Shown here piece after piece: positions 8,310 through 17,969 of a stretch of 64,000 nucleotides of DNA; the stretch's first letter is position 1, and each line of letters opens with the position of its first letter. The translations under genes were made by a program, and so were the position numbers. The notes below the pieces were generated by a model. That model did no database searches, was not told the origin of the DNA, and worked only from the letters and a program-made list of their open reading frames with translations. The stretch is from Anaerolineae bacterium (GTDB taxonomy: Bacteria > Chloroflexota > Anaerolineae > Aggregatilineales > Phototrophicaceae), in the NCBI GenBank assembly GCA_019912965.1, contig JAIOHM010000213.1, positions 1 through 64,000 on the forward strand, read 5' to 3'.

Positions 8310-10649
8310 TTACTTCAGAAAATCGGCTGGATAGGGTTCATACTTGTTGAACTTTTTCAACCGTTCTGACAGCACATCCATCGTGACAATCCCTTCCGGC
8401 CACGGCTTGCTGCGTTTTTCCCAGAGAACTGGAATACCATATTCGAAAAACGCTACCGTAAAATCGTCTAAGGCCGGCAGATGGGTGATGCCCAAATCCT
8501 TGAGCATGGCTTGTGTAGGATAGGATGGCCGACCATTGTAGCCGATGGTTTTGCTCTGATGTAACTGATATTTAATCAGCCGACGTTCGTAAAACAGCAG
8601 GGTGTTCCAGGGCACCTGATTGCTGAAGGGCTGCGGGCGTTTGAACTGAGTGAGCAGTTGCCGCGCTCCCAACTTACGTACATTCAGGAAGCCTGTGTCG
8701 CCACTCAGCCAGTGAACTTCCAGATGCAAATGATCATTGGTTGTTGATCCGGCGGGTGTGCCGCTAACACCGATGACTTCCCCTGCTTTGACTACATCAA
8801 GTTCTTTCTTGAGCGCGTTATTGCTCATGTGCCCATAAGCAACCAGAATGTTGCTCATCATGCGGCGGCCTTTGCTGTCATTAAAACGCTCCGGCAGGAA
8901 CGGCCACAGCACTACCGTTTTTTCATTGGGGTTGCCCATGAACACCCATTTCCTGATGATGACCCCGTCTGCAACTGCCAGCAGGGGTGTGCCCGTTTCG
9001 ACAATGAAATCATGACCATTGTGCATTCCACCGATGCGGCTGTACCAATTACGCCAGTTACGGGCGGCAAAAGTGTTGGGGCCGAAGCCGTTGACCTGCA
9101 TATTGACCAGTTTATGCTGTGAGCGAATTTGCACCGGGAGGCTGGTGAATGGGTCGGGCAGGCCGAGGTGATCCTGCATTGCCCAGAGTGCGTCATAAGC
9201 CGACGGGATGGGGTACTGGTCAGGAATTGAATCAATGTATTTATCCGTAGTAGCTTTGACGATGGCTTCGCCGGGGGCGAGCAACCATGCGGCAACAAAG
9301 CCTTCGCGGCCTTCATCAGTACGGATGCGGGCGAATTCGCCGCCTTTTTCACCTTTCATCATCTTGGCTAGAAAATCATCCAGCGGTTCAAGCAGGGTAA
9401 CAGGTTCATTTTTACGAAGTTTTTCGATGACATTTTTGTCGCTGCGATCGAGCACTGGTTCTTTACGTACTTTCAACCCTTCGGTGGTTGAAATAAGGAC
9501 TTCACCTACATTGGCAGCAGGTGATGTTACCTCAATGATGGGAGGCGGGGCGGAGACTGGAATGCTGGGTGTTGGAGCAGTAGGCGTTGGAGTGGTTGGC
9601 GTGGGCGCTGGTGTGGTTGGTATGGGTGCTGGTGTGGTCGGTGTTGGCGCTTCTACTGGGCCGCGTTGATCGGTTGGCGGCGGTTGTACAGGGGCGGCTT
9701 TCACAATCAGACGGTCGAACATATCGGCGCGGGCTTTGATGATCCCCTCATAGGTAGGGGCATTGGCCGGGCCGTTGTAGATGCTGGCAAACGTCAGATA
9801 GTCTTTGCTCTGAAGGGCGCGAATAGCACGCGAATCAGTGCTTGGCCCCTTCACAAAGTCGAACATTGCCAGAATTTGAGCGTGGGCGCTGCGGGTGAAG
9901 GCGTCGAACATGTGTTGGACGCTTTCGTAGCCTACCAGTTTGTAGTTGAAACCCATTACCTGTGGCGCACCCATGCTAATGCTGAACAGCGCGGCTCTAT
10001 CGTCCAGTGCGCGGGCAAAGGCCAGCACATTCCATTCTTTGGCTTGTGTGCCGTGAAAGTTTTCCCAAGTATCCTGAAGGCTGGGGCGGAATTGATGTAA
10101 TTTCCAATTGTTCTTGGGGGAACTGGTGTCAAATTTGAAATGGCGGTTGAAAATTTCCGGGTTTTTCTCTCCCCAATAACGCCAAAAAAGGTGATTTTCA
10201 AAACGGATAATCATCCGGCCATCTGCCGCGAAAGCCCGCCCGCTGCTTTCAGCCACCAAGACCGCGACCAGCGATCCAACCGGTACATTGAGCAGATCAG
10301 CCAGCCGAGTCATAAAGTTGCCGTAAGCATTCCATGTATTGGCAACTGCTAGTTCCGCACCTGCCAATCCATCGGTTGGGATGATGAATTGGGGTATAAG
10401 CGACACTTCCAACAAGTCGGGCTGTTCAATCAGAAAACCTGAAACGGTCTGAAGCGACTTGATGGTGACAAACTGAGCCGATACATAGGCATCAGCATTT
10501 TTGTAACGTACCTTGATCCAATCGCCCTGTATTTCTACAACATCTAGCTGTGCGCCTTTGTTGAGGCTGTCGATGATGCCGAAGTTTGTGCCTGGCCCTG
10601 AGCGAACACGCAATCCATTGGTGGTGACTTCCGCTTTTGTCGCTGCCAT
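8310..10649 (-). CDS. Multidomain cell-wall hydrolase: SH3b + N-acetylmuramidase-like + PT-rich linker + SH3b + M23 peptidase
   Basis: SH3b LRVRSGPGTNFGIIDSL; muramidase-like IIRFENHLFWRYWG and SMGAPQVMGFNYKLVGYESVQHMFDAF; M23 GHDFIVETGTPLLAVADG...HLHLEVHW. Confidence 0.85.
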   Translation of the reverse strand: MAATKAEVTTNGLRVRSGPGTNFGIIDSLNKGAQLDVVEIQGDWIKVRYKNADAYVSAQFVTIKSLQTVSGFLIEQPDLLEVSLIPQFIIPTDGLAGAELAVANTWNAYGNFMTRLADLLNVPVGSLVAVLVAESSGRAFAADGRMIIRFENHLFWRYWGEKNPEIFNRHFKFDTSSPKNNWKLHQFRPSLQDTWENFHGTQAKEWNVLAFARALDDRAALFSISMGAPQVMGFNYKLVGYESVQHMFDAFTRSAHAQILAMFDFVKGPSTDSRAIRALQSKDYLTFASIYNGPANAPTYEGIIKARADMFDRLIVKAAPVQPPPTDQRGPVEAPTPTTPAPIPTTPAPTPTTPTPTAPTPSIPVSAPPPIIEVTSPAANVGEVLISTTEGLKVRKEPVLDRSDKNVIEKLRKNEPVTLLEPLDDFLAKMMKGEKGGEFARIRTDEGREGFVAAWLLAPGEAIVKATTDKYIDSIPDQYPIPSAYDALWAMQDHLGLPDPFTSLPVQIRSQHKLVNMQVNGFGPNTFAARNWRNWYSRIGGMHNGHDFIVETGTPLLAVADGVIIRKWVFMGNPNEKTVVLWPFLPERFNDSKGRRMMSNILVAYGHMSNNALKKELDVVKAGEVIGVSGTPAGSTTNDHLHLEVHWLSGDTGFLNVRKLGARQLLTQFKRPQPFSNQVPWNTLLFYERRLIKYQLHQSKTIGYNGRPSYPTQAMLKDLGITHLPALDDFTVAFFEYGIPVLWEKRSKPWPEGIVTMDVLSERLKKFNKYEPYPADFLK

Positions 10650-10715
10650 ATGCCCTCCGGTTATAAATTATTTACCTTCACACATTGTACATCGCTTTGA
10701 TTTCAGGCGCATTGG

Positions 10716-11040
10716 TTACTCCGGGAATTTACGCACAAAGTTGGTGGCTTGTTCCAGCCAGACAATATGATTTTTTCACTGCTGGGTCCGAGTTCGAGAG
10801 TCAATCGTTGAAGACCAAGTTCAGCCAATGTGGGCAATAGGATGGCATGATAGTGCGCCAACCGTTCCTGATGTGCCTCCATTTGCTGAGTCAGGAGTTC
10901 AATGATGCGGATATTGGAAATCCCGCCGGCGAAGAATAACTGCACCAGAAAAGGTTCACGGTAGACAGGTAGTGCTTGTGGGGTTGTGAGCCAATTTTCA
11001 AGTTCAGCATGTCCGGCTTCGGTAACGACTTAACTCTTCG
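10716..11040 (-). pseudogene. PadR-family regulator remnant with frameshifts
   Basis: Reverse-strand VTEAGHAELENWLTTPQALPVYREPFLVQLFFAGGISNIRIIELLTQQMEAHQERLAHYHAILLPTLAELGLQRLTLELG, then the homologous C-terminus HIVWLEQATNFVRKFPE* in another frame. Confidence 0.65.
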
Positions 11041-11041
11041 C

Positions 11042-11070
11042 TTGACAGCTTTTTCCCGACGCGGTAAGCT
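11042..11070 (+). promoter_or_regulatory. Candidate sigma70-type promoter for the lysC leader
   Basis: TTGACA (11042-11047), 17-nt spacer, TAAGCT. Confidence 0.5.
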
Positions 11071-11098
11071 AATCGCCGTCAAGGAAGTGAGCCAAATA

Positions 11099-11188
11099 AT
11101 GAACATCCTGACAATTTGTTGCACGACTATGGGTATGGGTACTACTACTCCACATAAAAAAATGCGGGGGAGTTTCCGATTGCCATAG
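11099..11188 (+). CDS. Leader peptide of the aspartokinase attenuator
   Basis: ATG...TAG encodes MNILTICCTTMGMGTTTPHKKMRGSFRLP; T/M/K/I/N runs; preceded by AAGGAAGTGA; followed by terminator and aspartokinase. Confidence 0.7.
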   Translation: MNILTICCTTMGMGTTTPHKKMRGSFRLP

Positions 11189-11214
11189 ACAGGCAGCGAC
11201 GACGTAAGCGAACG

Positions 11215-11246
11215 AAGCGTGTGGAAATCCCCCACACGCTTTTTTA
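11215..11246 (+). terminator. Intrinsic terminator/attenuator upstream of aspartokinase
   Basis: AAGCGTGTGG-aaatccc-CCACACGCTT followed by a T-run; lies between leader ORF and start codon. Confidence 0.88.
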
Positions 11247-11266
11247 TTTATCTGGAGAAGGCACTC

Positions 11267-12682
11267 ATGAAAACGATAACGATGAAATTTGGCGGTACAT
11301 CCGTCGGCGGCCCGGAGGCGATCAGCAATGTGGTGGAGATCGTCAAGACCGAACGTGAGGCGGGCAACCGCGTCATTGTGATTGTCTCTGCGATGGCGGG
11401 CGTTACGGATAATTTGCTGGCTTCGGTGAACGCGGCGGTTTCCGGCAATAAGTGGGGATATCTTTCGACGGCAGACAAATTGCGGGAACGGCATGAGGAC
11501 ACGCTGAATCGACTGGTTCCACCAGGCAAACTACGTGAGAAAACCTTCTCCCAGATTACCCATTTGCTCAACGAATACACCGAAATCTGCAATGCGGTGA
11601 CAATTTTAGGCGAAAATACCGCCCGTGTGAGTGACGCAATTGTAGCTTACGGCGAACGGTTGAGCAGCCGTGTGGTGGCAGCGGCACTGAAGGCTAGTGG
11701 TGTCGAGTCAGCGGCTTATGATGCAGGTGAATTTCTGCTGACGGATGACCGCCATCAGGGTGCGACCCCACTTTGGGACGAGACGCAAGCACGGGTGGAA
11801 AATAAATTGAAACCTGCTTTGGATCAGGGTGTTACACCGATTATCACCGGCTTTATTGGGGCGACACAAAAAGGGGCGATCACAACTCTGGGACGCGGCG
11901 GGAGCGATTACAGCGGTGCGATCTTTGCAGCAGCGACCGACAGCGATGAACTGATTATCTGGACGGATGTGGATGGTGTGATGACCACTGATCCACGTGT
12001 GGACAAACGGGCGCGGGTGCTGCCTTATGTCTCGTATCAGGAAGTTGGTGAATTAGCATTTTATGGGGCGAAGGTGTTGCATCCCAAAACGGTGCAGCCG
12101 GTTCTGGATAAAGGCATTCCAATCTGGGTACGCAATACATTTAACCCGACATTTCCGGGAACGCTCATCCGCGAGAACGGTGAACCAACAGCGACGGTCA
12201 TTAAAGCTGTGACGAGCATTCGCAATGTGAGCCTGCTGACGGTCAGTGGCAAGGGCATGATCGGCGTTCCGGGCATCGCCGGACGTACCTTTCTGGCTAC
12301 GGCAAATGCAGGCGCGAGTATTTTGATGATCTCACAGTCGTCATCTGAGCAGAGTTTTTGTTTTCTGGTGACCGATGGCACAGCAGAGAACGTCAAAGAT
12401 TCGATTGAAAGCGAACTGGGCGGGGAGATTGCCCGCCGCGATATTGAGAAGGTGGATATTCAGGACGATGTGGTGATTATCACGGCGGTAGGGGCGGGGA
12501 TGCGCGGGACACCGGGTGTAGCAGGGCGAGTGTTCAGTGTGATGGGCGACAACCGCATTAATGTAATCGCTATTGCTCAAGGGGCATCCGAATGCAGCAT
12601 TTCGTTCGTGGTAGCGGAAAGCGATCTGGAAAGAGCAGTGGTTAAGCTGCATGATCTGGCGCTAGAAAGCGCGGCGGTTTAG
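11267..12682 (+). CDS. lysC: Aspartate kinase with C-terminal ACT domains
   Basis: MKTITMKFGGTSVGGPEAI N-terminus; GRGGSDYSGAIFAAA; two ACT-like repeats. Confidence 0.95.
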   Translation: MKTITMKFGGTSVGGPEAISNVVEIVKTEREAGNRVIVIVSAMAGVTDNLLASVNAAVSGNKWGYLSTADKLRERHEDTLNRLVPPGKLREKTFSQITHLLNEYTEICNAVTILGENTARVSDAIVAYGERLSSRVVAAALKASGVESAAYDAGEFLLTDDRHQGATPLWDETQARVENKLKPALDQGVTPIITGFIGATQKGAITTLGRGGSDYSGAIFAAATDSDELIIWTDVDGVMTTDPRVDKRARVLPYVSYQEVGELAFYGAKVLHPKTVQPVLDKGIPIWVRNTFNPTFPGTLIRENGEPTATVIKAVTSIRNVSLLTVSGKGMIGVPGIAGRTFLATANAGASILMISQSSSEQSFCFLVTDGTAENVKDSIESELGGEIARRDIEKVDIQDDVVIITAVGAGMRGTPGVAGRVFSVMGDNRINVIAIAQGASECSISFVVAESDLERAVVKLHDLALESAAV

Positions 12683-12718
12683 GGGATAAACCGCCGAGAC
12701 GCCAAGAAAAAGAGCGCA

Positions 12719-13858
12719 TTAGCCGAGATCGAAGATCACTTTCAAGGCATCGATTAAGCGGTTGAGGTCTTCACTGGTGTTGTAGCCCTGAAACGAGACA
12801 CGCAGATGCGGGCGGTCGCTCCAGACAACCTGCGGCAGTTCGATGCAAAATTCATCGTAGAGGCGGGTTTTTACGGCCAGCGCATCGCAGGGTGGCAGCG
12901 GGAAAGTGAGCATCTGCCCCAACCAATCGGTTGAATTCGGGCTGATGGGCGGCAGATCAAACAGTTCTGCTACTCGTGTTCGCGTTTCGCTGATGAGTGC
13001 GTGACAGTTGGCGCGGATGACATCCCAATTATGGGATCCTTGAAATTCGATGGCAGCGGGTACGGAAAGAAAAGCAGCGATATCCCGCGTGCCCTGCCAC
13101 TGGTTGCGCTGCACAAACGAGGCATTTTCCACATAACCCCAACTAATCACCAATGGGTCGATGATGGGGTGATGGTCATGGCGGGCATAAAGGAAAGCTG
13201 CACCTTTGGGCGCACAGAGCCATTTATGGCAGTTGCCGGAATAGAAATCCGGGTCAAGGGCTTTCAAATCCAATGCGATGTGACCGGGTACATGTGCGCC
13301 ATCCACTACCGTCAGGATGCCAGCTTCGCGGGCGCGGCGGCAAATTTCCTCTACCGGAAAAATCAACCCGGTTGGCGAGGTGATATGGCTGATAAAAATC
13401 ACTTTGGTGCGGGGTGTGACCGCCCTCCAAAAGGATTCAACAAAATCTGCATGGCTGGTGACGGGCAGCGGAACAGGATGACGGATGTATTTTGCGCCTG
13501 TTTTGCCGCAGACGAAATTCCATGTGTAGTCGAGTGCGCCGTATTCGTGGTCAGTCGCCAGAATTTCGTCGCCGGGTTGCAAGGAAAGCGAACGGGCTAC
13601 TGTGTTGATGCCAATGGTCGCATTGGGGACAAAAATCAGATTGTCTACGTCAGCGTTCAAATAAGCTGCTAAAGCTATACGTGCAGCATCCAGAAGTTGG
13701 TCATTGCGGCGACCCAGAAATTCAACGGGCTGGCGTTCCAACTCGCGCTGCCAGTTCTGGTAAGTTTCAAATACTGGAATCGGGCACGCACCGAAGGAAC
13801 CGTGATTCAAAAAGACGACATTGGGATCAAGCAAGAAGAAATCACGCAGATTATTCAA
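12719..13858 (-). CDS. Class V-fold PLP aminotransferase (isopenicillin-N-epimerase-like)
   Basis: VFLNHGSFGACP, VVDGAHVPGHIALDLKALDPDFYSGNCHKWLCAPKGAAFLY. Confidence 0.9.
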   Translation of the reverse strand: MNNLRDFFLLDPNVVFLNHGSFGACPIPVFETYQNWQRELERQPVEFLGRRNDQLLDAARIALAAYLNADVDNLIFVPNATIGINTVARSLSLQPGDEILATDHEYGALDYTWNFVCGKTGAKYIRHPVPLPVTSHADFVESFWRAVTPRTKVIFISHITSPTGLIFPVEEICRRAREAGILTVVDGAHVPGHIALDLKALDPDFYSGNCHKWLCAPKGAAFLYARHDHHPIIDPLVISWGYVENASFVQRNQWQGTRDIAAFLSVPAAIEFQGSHNWDVIRANCHALISETRTRVAELFDLPPISPNSTDWLGQMLTFPLPPCDALAVKTRLYDEFCIELPQVVWSDRPHLRVSFQGYNTSEDLNRLIDALKVIFDLG

Positions 13859-14592
13859 GGAAGTTTCTCCACCACGAGTAAATGCGAAAGGCCAAAAGTA
13901 TCTAAGGGGGTTCCTTCGATGCCTTGAAGTGTGCCGCGAATGAGTTTCCCGACACTGCCTAAGCGGGCGATGATGTTGTCGTAGCCACCATAGATATGGC
14001 TGTGATGGATAACACGAATGGGTAACTCATCAAATAGCCGTCGAATACCATGTGAGGTGTAGGCACGAACATGCGGAGCAAGGCGGTTACGCAATATATC
14101 CGGCAAATAGTTGATGAGGGGTGTATTGCCGAAATGATATTCTCCTCGCCAGTAATGACCATGTGTTTCAAATGGATACCAGCGGTTGGGCGCAAAAATC
14201 ACCATGCGTCCACCGGGTTTTAGCACACGAGTCATTTCTTTCGCGGATTGGCGATCATCGGCGGTATGTTCCAGTACCTCATTGGAGAGGATGGCATCAA
14301 AGTAATCAGATGGATAGGGCAGGTGTTCGGCGGCGGCGACCAACGCATGAGGGATTTCGACACGAGCTTCTAGAGCACGTTCGAGTTCAATATCAAAGAC
14401 TTCGACGTGATCGGTATATCGTCGGCGGACTTGAGAGGCATACATACCGTTGCCGCCGCCGTGATCGAGAACGTGGGCGTCCTGTAACTGCACCCAATGT
14501 GCGATCATTTGCAGACGGCGTTCCTGTCCGGCACGCCAAACATAACTCGGTTCACCGCGCAGGGCGGCGAGTTCAGATGGATTGTGGGTCAT
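13855..14592 (-). CDS. SAM-dependent class I methyltransferase
   Basis: VLDHGGGNGMYASQVRRRY and EVLEHTADDRQSAKEMTRVLKPGGRMVIFAPN. Confidence 0.9.
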   Translation of the reverse strand: MTHNPSELAALRGEPSYVWRAGQERRLQMIAHWVQLQDAHVLDHGGGNGMYASQVRRRYTDHVEVFDIELERALEARVEIPHALVAAAEHLPYPSDYFDAILSNEVLEHTADDRQSAKEMTRVLKPGGRMVIFAPNRWYPFETHGHYWRGEYHFGNTPLINYLPDILRNRLAPHVRAYTSHGIRRLFDELPIRVIHHSHIYGGYDNIIARLGSVGKLIRGTLQGIEGTPLDTFGLSHLLVVEKLP

Positions 14593-14598
14593 GGAGTA

Positions 14599-16533
14599 TT
14601 AATATTGGCGACCGTTGGCGTCCTGCTGAGCAGTGCGAATTCGCTCAACTGCATGGGCAGCTAATTTGCTAGTGCTGCCAGTTGAAGCGGCGCGGCGTGA
14701 ACGGCGGTCAGGCGGGTTCATTTGATCGTCTTTAATCGGGACGAGTACGCTGATGGATGTTCCTTTGCCGATTTGACTTTCAATACGCAGTGTGCCGCCG
14801 AGCAGTTCGGTACGTTCTTTGAGGTTAACCATGCCCAAACTGCCACGTTTGTCATAATTGGATTCGACAGCACTGGTATCGAATCCTTTGCCATTATCGA
14901 CAACACCAATCAGTATGACATCTTCCTGCTTTATGACGTTGACTGTAATCTGCGAGGCTTCAGCATGTTTGCGGGCATTGCCTACAGCTTCTTCAACAAT
15001 ATAGAAAATGGTTCCTTGCTGATGTGTGTCCAGCATTTTCTCCGCGTCTTTGCCGACCCGAATTACCACATTCTGATTGTGGGTTTCCTTCATCTTTTCC
15101 GCAAGCTGGCTGAGTGCGGCGGTCAAACCCTGATTTTCCAGCACCAGTGGGCGCAGGGTGAACAACATGTGCCGAATTTCTTTGGTGGTGTTGCGTGCCA
15201 AATCTTCGACTTTCTTCAGCTCAGCAGGCACTTCCAGAGGCGTTTTTTCCAACATTCGCTGGATGATGTTGGCACGCATGGCGATGGCGGAGATGCTTTG
15301 GGTTGGGCCGTCATGCAGATCACGCGCCAGTTTTTTGCGGGCTTCTTCTTCAACTTCGACGATGCGGTCACGTTCGCTTTGCAGATTTTCGTAAAGTACA
15401 GCGTTTTGCAGCGCGACGGTTGCCTGTGTACCGATAGCGGTCAGCAGTTCGGTATGTTCATCAGTAAAGGCGTCATTCTGTTCGCTGCCATAAACCATCA
15501 CCCCGAAGTTATCAAACCCGGCCCGCAGCGGAATGCATAATAAGGAACGCATACTTTGGAAGGCAACAAAATCGCCCAGTTCAGGGTCTTTGCGGGCATT
15601 TTTACCAAAGATCGGGATGCACTGTGTCAGTGCCTCGCCCATCACACCTTCATTGCCCGGCATCACACGGTTCTCATCGGTGCGGGCTAATCCCCGGCTG
15701 ACAACCACATGAAGCTGGTTATCCGAGGCGCGGAACAGCATCACCATACTCACCAGCCGATTGGGGTTTTTGTCATTCGGCTGAGTCTTTTGGGTCATAT
15801 CGCGCAGGCCGAGCCACCCGGCGTTCATGGCGGAGTCGAGGATTTTTTCGTAATTAAGGGTTGAACTGAGCGTAGCAGCCATTTCATAGATAGCGCGGGT
15901 ACGCTCTTTCATATTGGTGGCTTGCATGGCCTTGGAAACATGGACTTCGTGAAGTTCACTTTCCTGAACATTCAACTGCCGCCGCAATACAAAAGCCCAT
16001 GTATTGGCAACCACTGCAAACAGGGCAACAATCAACAGTGGTAAGCCCTCTTGGGCGAGGGCTTCGCTGATGCGGTCTGTGCCAAAAATAAACACCAGCA
16101 CCGCTCCCATTGCAACAATTACACCTGTTCCTTCCACTGTACCCCATGTCATACCCAAACGGAGGGCGCTGGAAACAACCAGCAGACCCCCAGTTGCAAC
16201 CATCAATGTAGGTTCGCCCCGGGTAACATAGGTAACAATGGCGGCAGTTGCCCAATCCCCCAAACTAACAAGTAAGGGTAGAACACTCTTGAAAGCGGGA
16301 AAGACTACTGGAATGGTGATAAGCAGCGTTGCAATCACACCGACGATCAGGACAATCACAGTTTCATTAGGCGGATACAGCGGGAGGCCATCTGAAGACT
16401 CTGACAGGAACAGCGTCAGACCAATGAATAATAGAAAAGCGAAGCGCAGGCCAAGCAGAGTCCAATCCTGCCAATTGTTCGATTTGATCTCGCTGTCCAT
16501 AGCGCCCCGGAAAAATAGACTGTCGTATAACAC
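14599..16533 (-). CDS. Membrane GAF-domain sensor histidine kinase (HisKA_3/NarL type)
   Basis: N-terminal TM region, GAF domain, ARDLHDGPTQSISAIAMRANII, HATPase DNGKGFD. Confidence 0.93.
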   Translation of the reverse strand: MLYDSLFFRGAMDSEIKSNNWQDWTLLGLRFAFLLFIGLTLFLSESSDGLPLYPPNETVIVLIVGVIATLLITIPVVFPAFKSVLPLLVSLGDWATAAIVTYVTRGEPTLMVATGGLLVVSSALRLGMTWGTVEGTGVIVAMGAVLVFIFGTDRISEALAQEGLPLLIVALFAVVANTWAFVLRRQLNVQESELHEVHVSKAMQATNMKERTRAIYEMAATLSSTLNYEKILDSAMNAGWLGLRDMTQKTQPNDKNPNRLVSMVMLFRASDNQLHVVVSRGLARTDENRVMPGNEGVMGEALTQCIPIFGKNARKDPELGDFVAFQSMRSLLCIPLRAGFDNFGVMVYGSEQNDAFTDEHTELLTAIGTQATVALQNAVLYENLQSERDRIVEVEEEARKKLARDLHDGPTQSISAIAMRANIIQRMLEKTPLEVPAELKKVEDLARNTTKEIRHMLFTLRPLVLENQGLTAALSQLAEKMKETHNQNVVIRVGKDAEKMLDTHQQGTIFYIVEEAVGNARKHAEASQITVNVIKQEDVILIGVVDNGKGFDTSAVESNYDKRGSLGMVNLKERTELLGGTLRIESQIGKGTSISVLVPIKDDQMNPPDRRSRRAASTGSTSKLAAHAVERIRTAQQDANGRQY

Positions 16534-16683
16534 AACTACTCACCTAAAAGTACCACGCACTTCCCTTTTGTTCAAGTAAAGAAGTTTTTATAAAAATGTA
16601 GCAGGACAATGCTGGGACAATTTGCCTGTTTGCGAGTCTGAGGGTATCCTGCTAATCTGACTGGCAGTACTGGTTATATTGGT

Positions 16684-17922
16684 TTGAGATACACGGCCTT
16701 GAAAAAAATGACTCGCTTACTGATCGTTGCCATGTTCGCACTGGCGGCTTGCACTGGGGGCGGGGGAGACTCGCAGCAGGTGCTTATCCCCACTGATACG
16801 CTTGCGCCTATCGTCAGTATGACGCCGCGTTTCACCGCTACACCCATTCCGACGCGTACACCGCTGCCGACTTACACCTATACACCGTCCAACACACCGA
16901 TCACTCCTACACCATCTGATACCCCGACGCCTACCGCTACCCCACCTGTGACAGGTATCATTGCCTCGCTGCAATCAGTTAATGTGCGTGAAGGGCCAGG
17001 GGTGGCTTTTGATGCTATTGAGGCACTGACACCCGGCACAGGGGTACAAATTCTGGGGCAAAATGAGGATGGTAAGTGGTTGAATATCCGCATGGAAAAT
17101 GGGCGTGAGGGCTGGATTGCGACCAGCTTGGTGCGTGTCAATCCGGTGCCAACAGGTGTACCTACGGCTACTCCTTCGCCTGATTTGACCGCATTGGCAC
17201 AGGGAACACCGTTACCGACGGCTATCTTCGGTGGTGGAACAATAACACCTACTCCGCCGGGTTCAGTTGTCACCGCTACACCACCGGGTACACCCGAATC
17301 TACTACACCAACACCGTTTGAAATCCCGGTCATTGACGTGAATTCGATTCAGCAAACTGCAACCGCATTGGCTGGTGGAATCAGTTTGCCAACGGTTCCG
17401 GGTGCAACAGCTACCTTTACGCCAGTTGGCAGCACCAGTGTCCCCGGCACACCAACTATCCCGGTTATTGGGGCGACAGTCACAGCTGGAACAGGTGTTG
17501 GAGGTGAAGGCAACGCGACTTCACAGCAAGGTGTAGATGTGCTGGCGTATTGCGATAACCGGATTTTTGGTAAGCCTGCACCCACCAACCTCTCAGCAGG
17601 AGCAACCATTGATGTGTTCTGGAGTTGGTATGTCAGTGATACAGAATACATTCAGCAGCATCTTGATAATGTGATCTATGAGGTGCGAGTGGATGGGGTT
17701 CTGCTGCAGGACTGGCGGTTGTATTCAACCCGTGTTCGCCAGCAGGCAGACGGCAACCATTATATCTATTGGTTTGTGCCGTATGGCCCGCTGACTGCCG
17801 GACAGCATACCATCACTTACAATGTAACCTGGCGGCAGCAGATCACCGATGGTTACGATGTATTCGGCCCCGGCACGAATCGGCCTGGTGAAAGTGGAAC
17901 CTGTACCTTTACAGTGAGCTAG
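16684..17922 (+). CDS. Lipoprotein with TP-rich linkers and SH3b domain
   Basis: Lipobox-like LLIVAMFALAACTGG; SH3b VNVREGPGVAFDAIEALTPGTGVQILG. Confidence 0.85.
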   Translation: MRYTALKKMTRLLIVAMFALAACTGGGGDSQQVLIPTDTLAPIVSMTPRFTATPIPTRTPLPTYTYTPSNTPITPTPSDTPTPTATPPVTGIIASLQSVNVREGPGVAFDAIEALTPGTGVQILGQNEDGKWLNIRMENGREGWIATSLVRVNPVPTGVPTATPSPDLTALAQGTPLPTAIFGGGTITPTPPGSVVTATPPGTPESTTPTPFEIPVIDVNSIQQTATALAGGISLPTVPGATATFTPVGSTSVPGTPTIPVIGATVTAGTGVGGEGNATSQQGVDVLAYCDNRIFGKPAPTNLSAGATIDVFWSWYVSDTEYIQQHLDNVIYEVRVDGVLLQDWRLYSTRVRQQADGNHYIYWFVPYGPLTAGQHTITYNVTWRQQITDGYDVFGPGTNRPGESGTCTFTVS

Positions 17923-17926
17923 AATT

Positions 17927-17960
17927 AAAAGAGGGCATCTCAGCGGCTGTCCTCTTTTTT
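17927..17960 (+). terminator. Rho-independent terminator
   Basis: AAAGAGGGCA...TGTCCTCTTTTTT, T-run. Confidence 0.8.
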
Positions 17961-17969
17961 GTTGTTTTA

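Noticed and set aside
9540-9660. Short tandem repeats (GGTGTTGGXGTGGTTGGC-like)
   Set aside because: Encodes the Pro/Thr-rich linker of the muramidase/M23 protein; ordinary coding repeat, not a CRISPR or regulatory array.
10891-11494. Minus-strand ORFs 10891..11235 and 11069..11494
   Set aside because: Cover the aspartokinase leader/terminator and the PadR remnant out of frame; no coherent homology.
13001-13672. 223-aa plus-strand ORF
   Set aside because: Antisense shadow of the class V aminotransferase.
14722-15540. 272-aa plus-strand ORF
   Set aside because: Antisense shadow of the histidine kinase 14599-16533; no domain-like sequence.
16800-17330. Repetitive ACA/CCG-rich stretch
   Set aside because: Coding TP-rich linkers in the SH3b lipoprotein.
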